A stretch of 7,900 bases of DNA from Lachnospiraceae bacterium. Lineage in GTDB: Bacteria; Bacillota; Clostridia; Lachnospirales; Lachnospiraceae. The stretch spans positions 1-7,900 of the forward strand of contig JAAVAF010000094.1 of NCBI GenBank assembly GCA_014804225.1, given 5' to 3'. Each line of letters opens with the position of its first letter. Positions within the stretch are counted from its first letter, which is position 1. Below are positions 5,722 through 7,900 of the stretch, piece after piece. Under the pieces are notes generated by a model. It did not search any database, was not told the origin of the DNA, and was given only the letters and a program-made list of their open reading frames with translations. The position numbers and the translations under genes were made by a program.

Positions 5722-6135
5722 TTATTTCTTAATAATCTTTACTTCAACTGCACCTGCACCCTCAAGCTCTACGCTGACACTAAGCTTGCCGGAAAGGTTT
5801 GTTTTCATAATGCCCGCACTCTCTCCTGCCACAATAACCTCGTACTCCGCGTTCTCGTCCACACCAATCGTAATCTGCGCATCTTGTGCGCCTTCTGCGG
5901 TAAACGAAATCTGATCACCCTCCTTGCAAAAATCATGAACAGAGGTACCGGGAACCGATTCATATAAAAACAATCCGTTTTTCTCCAGCCTTGTAATCTC
6001 CTGATACGTCTTTACTTTATACGTATCTCCGGCATGTTTATAATCCTCAAGCTTTGCCTTTGCCGAAAGCTCATGATTTCCAAAGCTGATGCTGCCATTA
6101 CTCTCTGAACGTAGTAATTCCGTGACTGCTGCCAT
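5722..6135 (-). CDS. Uncharacterised 137-aa beta-rich cytoplasmic protein between clpC and radA
   Basis: The product is 137 aa, without signal peptide or membrane segment. It begins MAAVTELLRSESNGSISFGN and has a mostly beta-strand character: alternating hydrophobics in ISFTAEGAQDAQITIGV, EYEVIVAGESAG and LSVSVELEGAGAVEVKII. A central segment (44-66) reads YQEITRLEKNGLFLYESVPG. From memory, similar short clostridial proteins carry the database label 'endosialidase'; nothing here supports a sialidase, such as Asp-box repeats or an adequate length, so I do not use that name. The two halves could be two small beta domains. The start is supported by AGGAGG (6145-6150), nine bases from the ATG. 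The gene has a predicted promoter at the end of clpC and its own terminator, so it may be an independent transcript. Function unknown. Confidence 0.85.
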   Translation of the reverse strand: MAAVTELLRSESNGSISFGNHELSAKAKLEDYKHAGDTYKVKTYQEITRLEKNGLFLYESVPGTSVHDFCKEGDQISFTAEGAQDAQITIGVDENAEYEVIVAGESAGIMKTNLSGKLSVSVELEGAGAVEVKIIKK

Positions 6136-6182
6136 TTCTTTTGTCCTCCTAAAACAATAAATATTAATCTTCGGTTATTATT

Positions 6183-6211
6183 ATCATAACCTATTTTTTT
6201 TTAATTTGCAA
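6183..6211 (-). promoter_or_regulatory. Candidate promoter of the 137-aa gene
   Basis: Read on the minus strand, TTGCAA (6211-6206, four of six consensus bases) and TATGAT (6188-6183, five of six) are separated by 17 bases that include a run of nine As, which may act as an UP-like or curved element. The -35 overlaps the last codons of clpC. An inverted repeat GGTTAT/ATAACC (6173-6178, 6186-6191) overlaps the -10 and expected start. Confidence 0.45.
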
Positions 6212-7900
6212 CCGCCTTAGACGCCTTAACCGTAAAGGAAATTTTGTCATTTCGCACACTCGCCAAAACCACATCGCCGCTCTTTACCCTGCCCTCAAGA
6301 ATTGCCGTTGCAAGCTCGTTTTCCACAACATTTTGGATTGCCCGCTTTAGTGGTCTTGCGCCCATTTTTAAGTCAGAATGCTTCTTTATAAGATACTCTT
6401 TGAGTGTCCCCGAAATCGTCAAATCAATATCCATCTGTGCCTTACAGCGCTCGCAGAGATTTTTGGAAAGCAACGTGATAATCTGCTTCATGTCGCTCTG
6501 AGTCAATGCATGGAATACCATAATCTCATCGATACGGTTGATAAACTCCGGCTTAAATAAACGCTTAACCTCTTCCATGACATTCGACTTCATTTTATTG
6601 TAATCGGCATTCGCGTCCTTCGTCGTCGCAAATCCCAGATTTTTCGGGTCAACGATCCTTTGCGCCCCCGCATTGGAGGTCATAATCAGGATTGTATTTT
6701 TAAAGCTGACCTTTCTGCCCTTCGAATCGGTAATGTGACCGTCATCAAGCACCTGCAGCAAAATATTAAACACATCGGGATGCGCCTTTTCAATCTCGTC
6801 AAAAAGCACCACAGAATAAGGATTTCTGCGCACCTTTTCACTCAACTGTCCGCCCTCGTCAAAGCCAATATATCCCGGAGGAGAACCGACCATCTTCGAT
6901 ACGGAATGCGACTCCATATACTCCGACATATCCACTCTGATTAACGCATTCTCAGAACCAAACATTGCCTCCGCAAGCGCCTTCGATAACTCTGTCTTTC
7001 CGACACCCGTAGGTCCCAAAAATAGAAACGAGCCAATCGGACGATTCGGATCCTGAAGTCCCACGCGCCCGCGTTTCATGGTCTGTGCGACGGCCGTTAC
7101 CGCCTCTTCTTGTCCCACAACACGTTTGTGAAGAATGCTCTCTAACTTTAAAAGCCGTTCGCTTTCCTTTTGTGTTAATTTTTTAACGGGTATCTTTGTC
7201 CAGTTTGCGACAACCTCCGCAATATCATTCTCCGTCACTACAAGATTTTTCTCTGTCTGCGTTCTTTCATAACGGTTGTATGCCTTATCATATTTCTTAA
7301 TCAGCTCATCCTGCTTTTGGCGAAGCTCTGCTGCCTGTGTGTATGCTTCCATTCTAATAGAGCGCTCAATCTGTAAATCCAGCTTCTTAATCTGCTGCGT
7401 CATCTCTTTGAAGGTATCAGGCAGATGCATATTTTTGAGCCTGATTGCGGCGGAAGCCTCGTCAATTAAGTCAATCGCCTTGTCAGGCAGATTTCTGTCA
7501 TTGATATAACGATCCGAAAGCTTTACAGCAGCCTCAAGCGCCTCATGTGTGATGGTCACCTGATGATGCTGCGCATATTTGTGCGCAATTCCCTCAAGAA
7601 TTTCCACAGCCTCGCTCTCCGTCGGCTCCTCCACCATGACTGGCTGGAATCTTCTCTCCAATGCCGCATCTTTCTCAATATATTTTCGATACTCGGCAAT
7701 CGTCGTTGCACCGATCAGCTGTATCTCGCCTCTTGAAAGCGACGGCTTTAAAATGTTGGATGCATCAATTGCACCCTCCGCGCCGCCTGCGCCAATCAAC
7801 GTGTGGATTTCATCGAGGAACAGATAAATATTTCCCGCCTCAATGACCTCCTTAATGACCTTTTTGATACGCTCCTCAAACTCGCCACGGTATTTTGAAC
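6201..7900 (-). CDS. clpC: ATP-dependent Clp protease ATP-binding subunit ClpC (5' part outside window)
   Basis: The reading frame is open to the right edge, giving 565 residues of a protein that is usually about 810-820 aa; the N domain and the first Walker A lie outside. Visible: the end of AAA+ domain 1 (KYRGEFEERIKK, Walker B LFLDEIHTLIG near 7800-7840, sensor GATT, arginine finger ALERRFQPV), a coiled middle domain with a UVR-like stretch (YTQAAELRQKQDEL, about 7300-7350), and AAA+ domain 2 (Walker A GPTGVGKT 6993-7016, Walker B FDEIEKAH near 6785-6805, sensor TSNAGA, FKPEFINRID, sensor-2 GARPLKR near 6343-6362). The LGF tripeptide (6630-6638) is at the ClpP-binding loop position, which favours ClpC over ClpB. 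ClpC unfolds proteins and feeds them to ClpP. A TTG at 7797-7799 lies inside the Walker B region and is not a real start. ctsR/mcsA/mcsB may lie further upstream, as in relatives. Confidence 0.96.
   Translation of the reverse strand, partial: SKYRGEFEERIKKVIKEVIEAGNIYLFLDEIHTLIGAGGAEGAIDASNILKPSLSRGEIQLIGATTIAEYRKYIEKDAALERRFQPVMVEEPTESEAVEILEGIAHKYAQHHQVTITHEALEAAVKLSDRYINDRNLPDKAIDLIDEASAAIRLKNMHLPDTFKEMTQQIKKLDLQIERSIRMEAYTQAAELRQKQDELIKKYDKAYNRYERTQTEKNLVVTENDIAEVVANWTKIPVKKLTQKESERLLKLESILHKRVVGQEEAVTAVAQTMKRGRVGLQDPNRPIGSFLFLGPTGVGKTELSKALAEAMFGSENALIRVDMSEYMESHSVSKMVGSPPGYIGFDEGGQLSEKVRRNPYSVVLFDEIEKAHPDVFNILLQVLDDGHITDSKGRKVSFKNTILIMTSNAGAQRIVDPKNLGFATTKDANADYNKMKSNVMEEVKRLFKPEFINRIDEIMVFHALTQSDMKQIITLLSKNLCERCKAQMDIDLTISGTLKEYLIKKHSDLKMGARPLKRAIQNVVENELATAILEGRVKSGDVVLASVRNDKISFTVKASKAVAN

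Noticed and set aside
7797..7799. A TTG that could be read as a start codon giving a 532-aa Clp protein
   Set aside because: It encodes the Leu within the conserved LDEIHTLIGAGG region of AAA+ domain 1, and the frame stays open with conserved ClpC sequence to the window edge. The gene is simply cut off by the window.
1..7900. Mobile elements, CRISPR arrays, prophage or toxin-antitoxin modules
   Set aside because: No transposase, integrase, direct-repeat array or paired toxin-antitoxin genes were seen. The XRE-type gene is not next to a recognisable toxin and is longer than typical antitoxins.

Overview
The window looks like ordinary chromosomal DNA of a Gram-positive, anaerobic clostridial bacterium, most likely of the Lachnospiraceae. 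This rests on the clpC-radA gene order typical of Firmicutes, strong AGGAGG-type ribosome binding sites, AT-rich spacers with consensus sigma-A promoters, a tRNA gene without an encoded CCA, and protein sequences of clostridial character. No mobile element, CRISPR array or phage gene was seen.

Layout from left to right. Positions 1-108 are the 3' end of a plus-strand gene ending in a bacterial SH3-like domain, followed by a hairpin terminator (145-187). A minus-strand three-gene operon occupies 175-2251. In transcription order it encodes a 167-aa protein with a C-terminal XRE-type helix-turn-helix, a 204-aa CheC-family phosphatase-like protein, and a 314-aa YihY/BrkB-type membrane protein. 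It is driven from a fully consensus promoter (TTGACA-17-TATAAT) at 2286-2314. The 185-bp spacer is divergent: a second extended -10 promoter (2375-2403) fires the other way into a 73-aa protein of unknown function (2437-2658), and a tRNA-Trp(CCA) gene follows at 2748-2818. A bidirectional terminator (2823-2860) separates this from the right half.

The right half is all on the minus strand and reads clpC (partial, running off the right edge), a 137-aa protein of unknown function, radA, and an M18-family aminopeptidase. The 137-aa gene has its own predicted promoter and a clear terminator (5661-5705), so it may be a separate unit inserted between clpC and radA. radA and the aminopeptidase are 25 bp apart and probably co-transcribed. 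Protein quality control (ClpC), recombination repair (RadA) and peptide turnover are the recognisable functions.

The least explained parts are the XRE/CheC/YihY operon, which has no other chemotaxis gene in view, the divergent spacer in which both promoters share an 11-bp sequence, and the two small proteins of unknown function (73 aa and 137 aa). There is no clear evidence for an entirely new system. The XRE-CheC-YihY unit is the best candidate for follow-up. There is no gene-free stretch longer than 300 bases.
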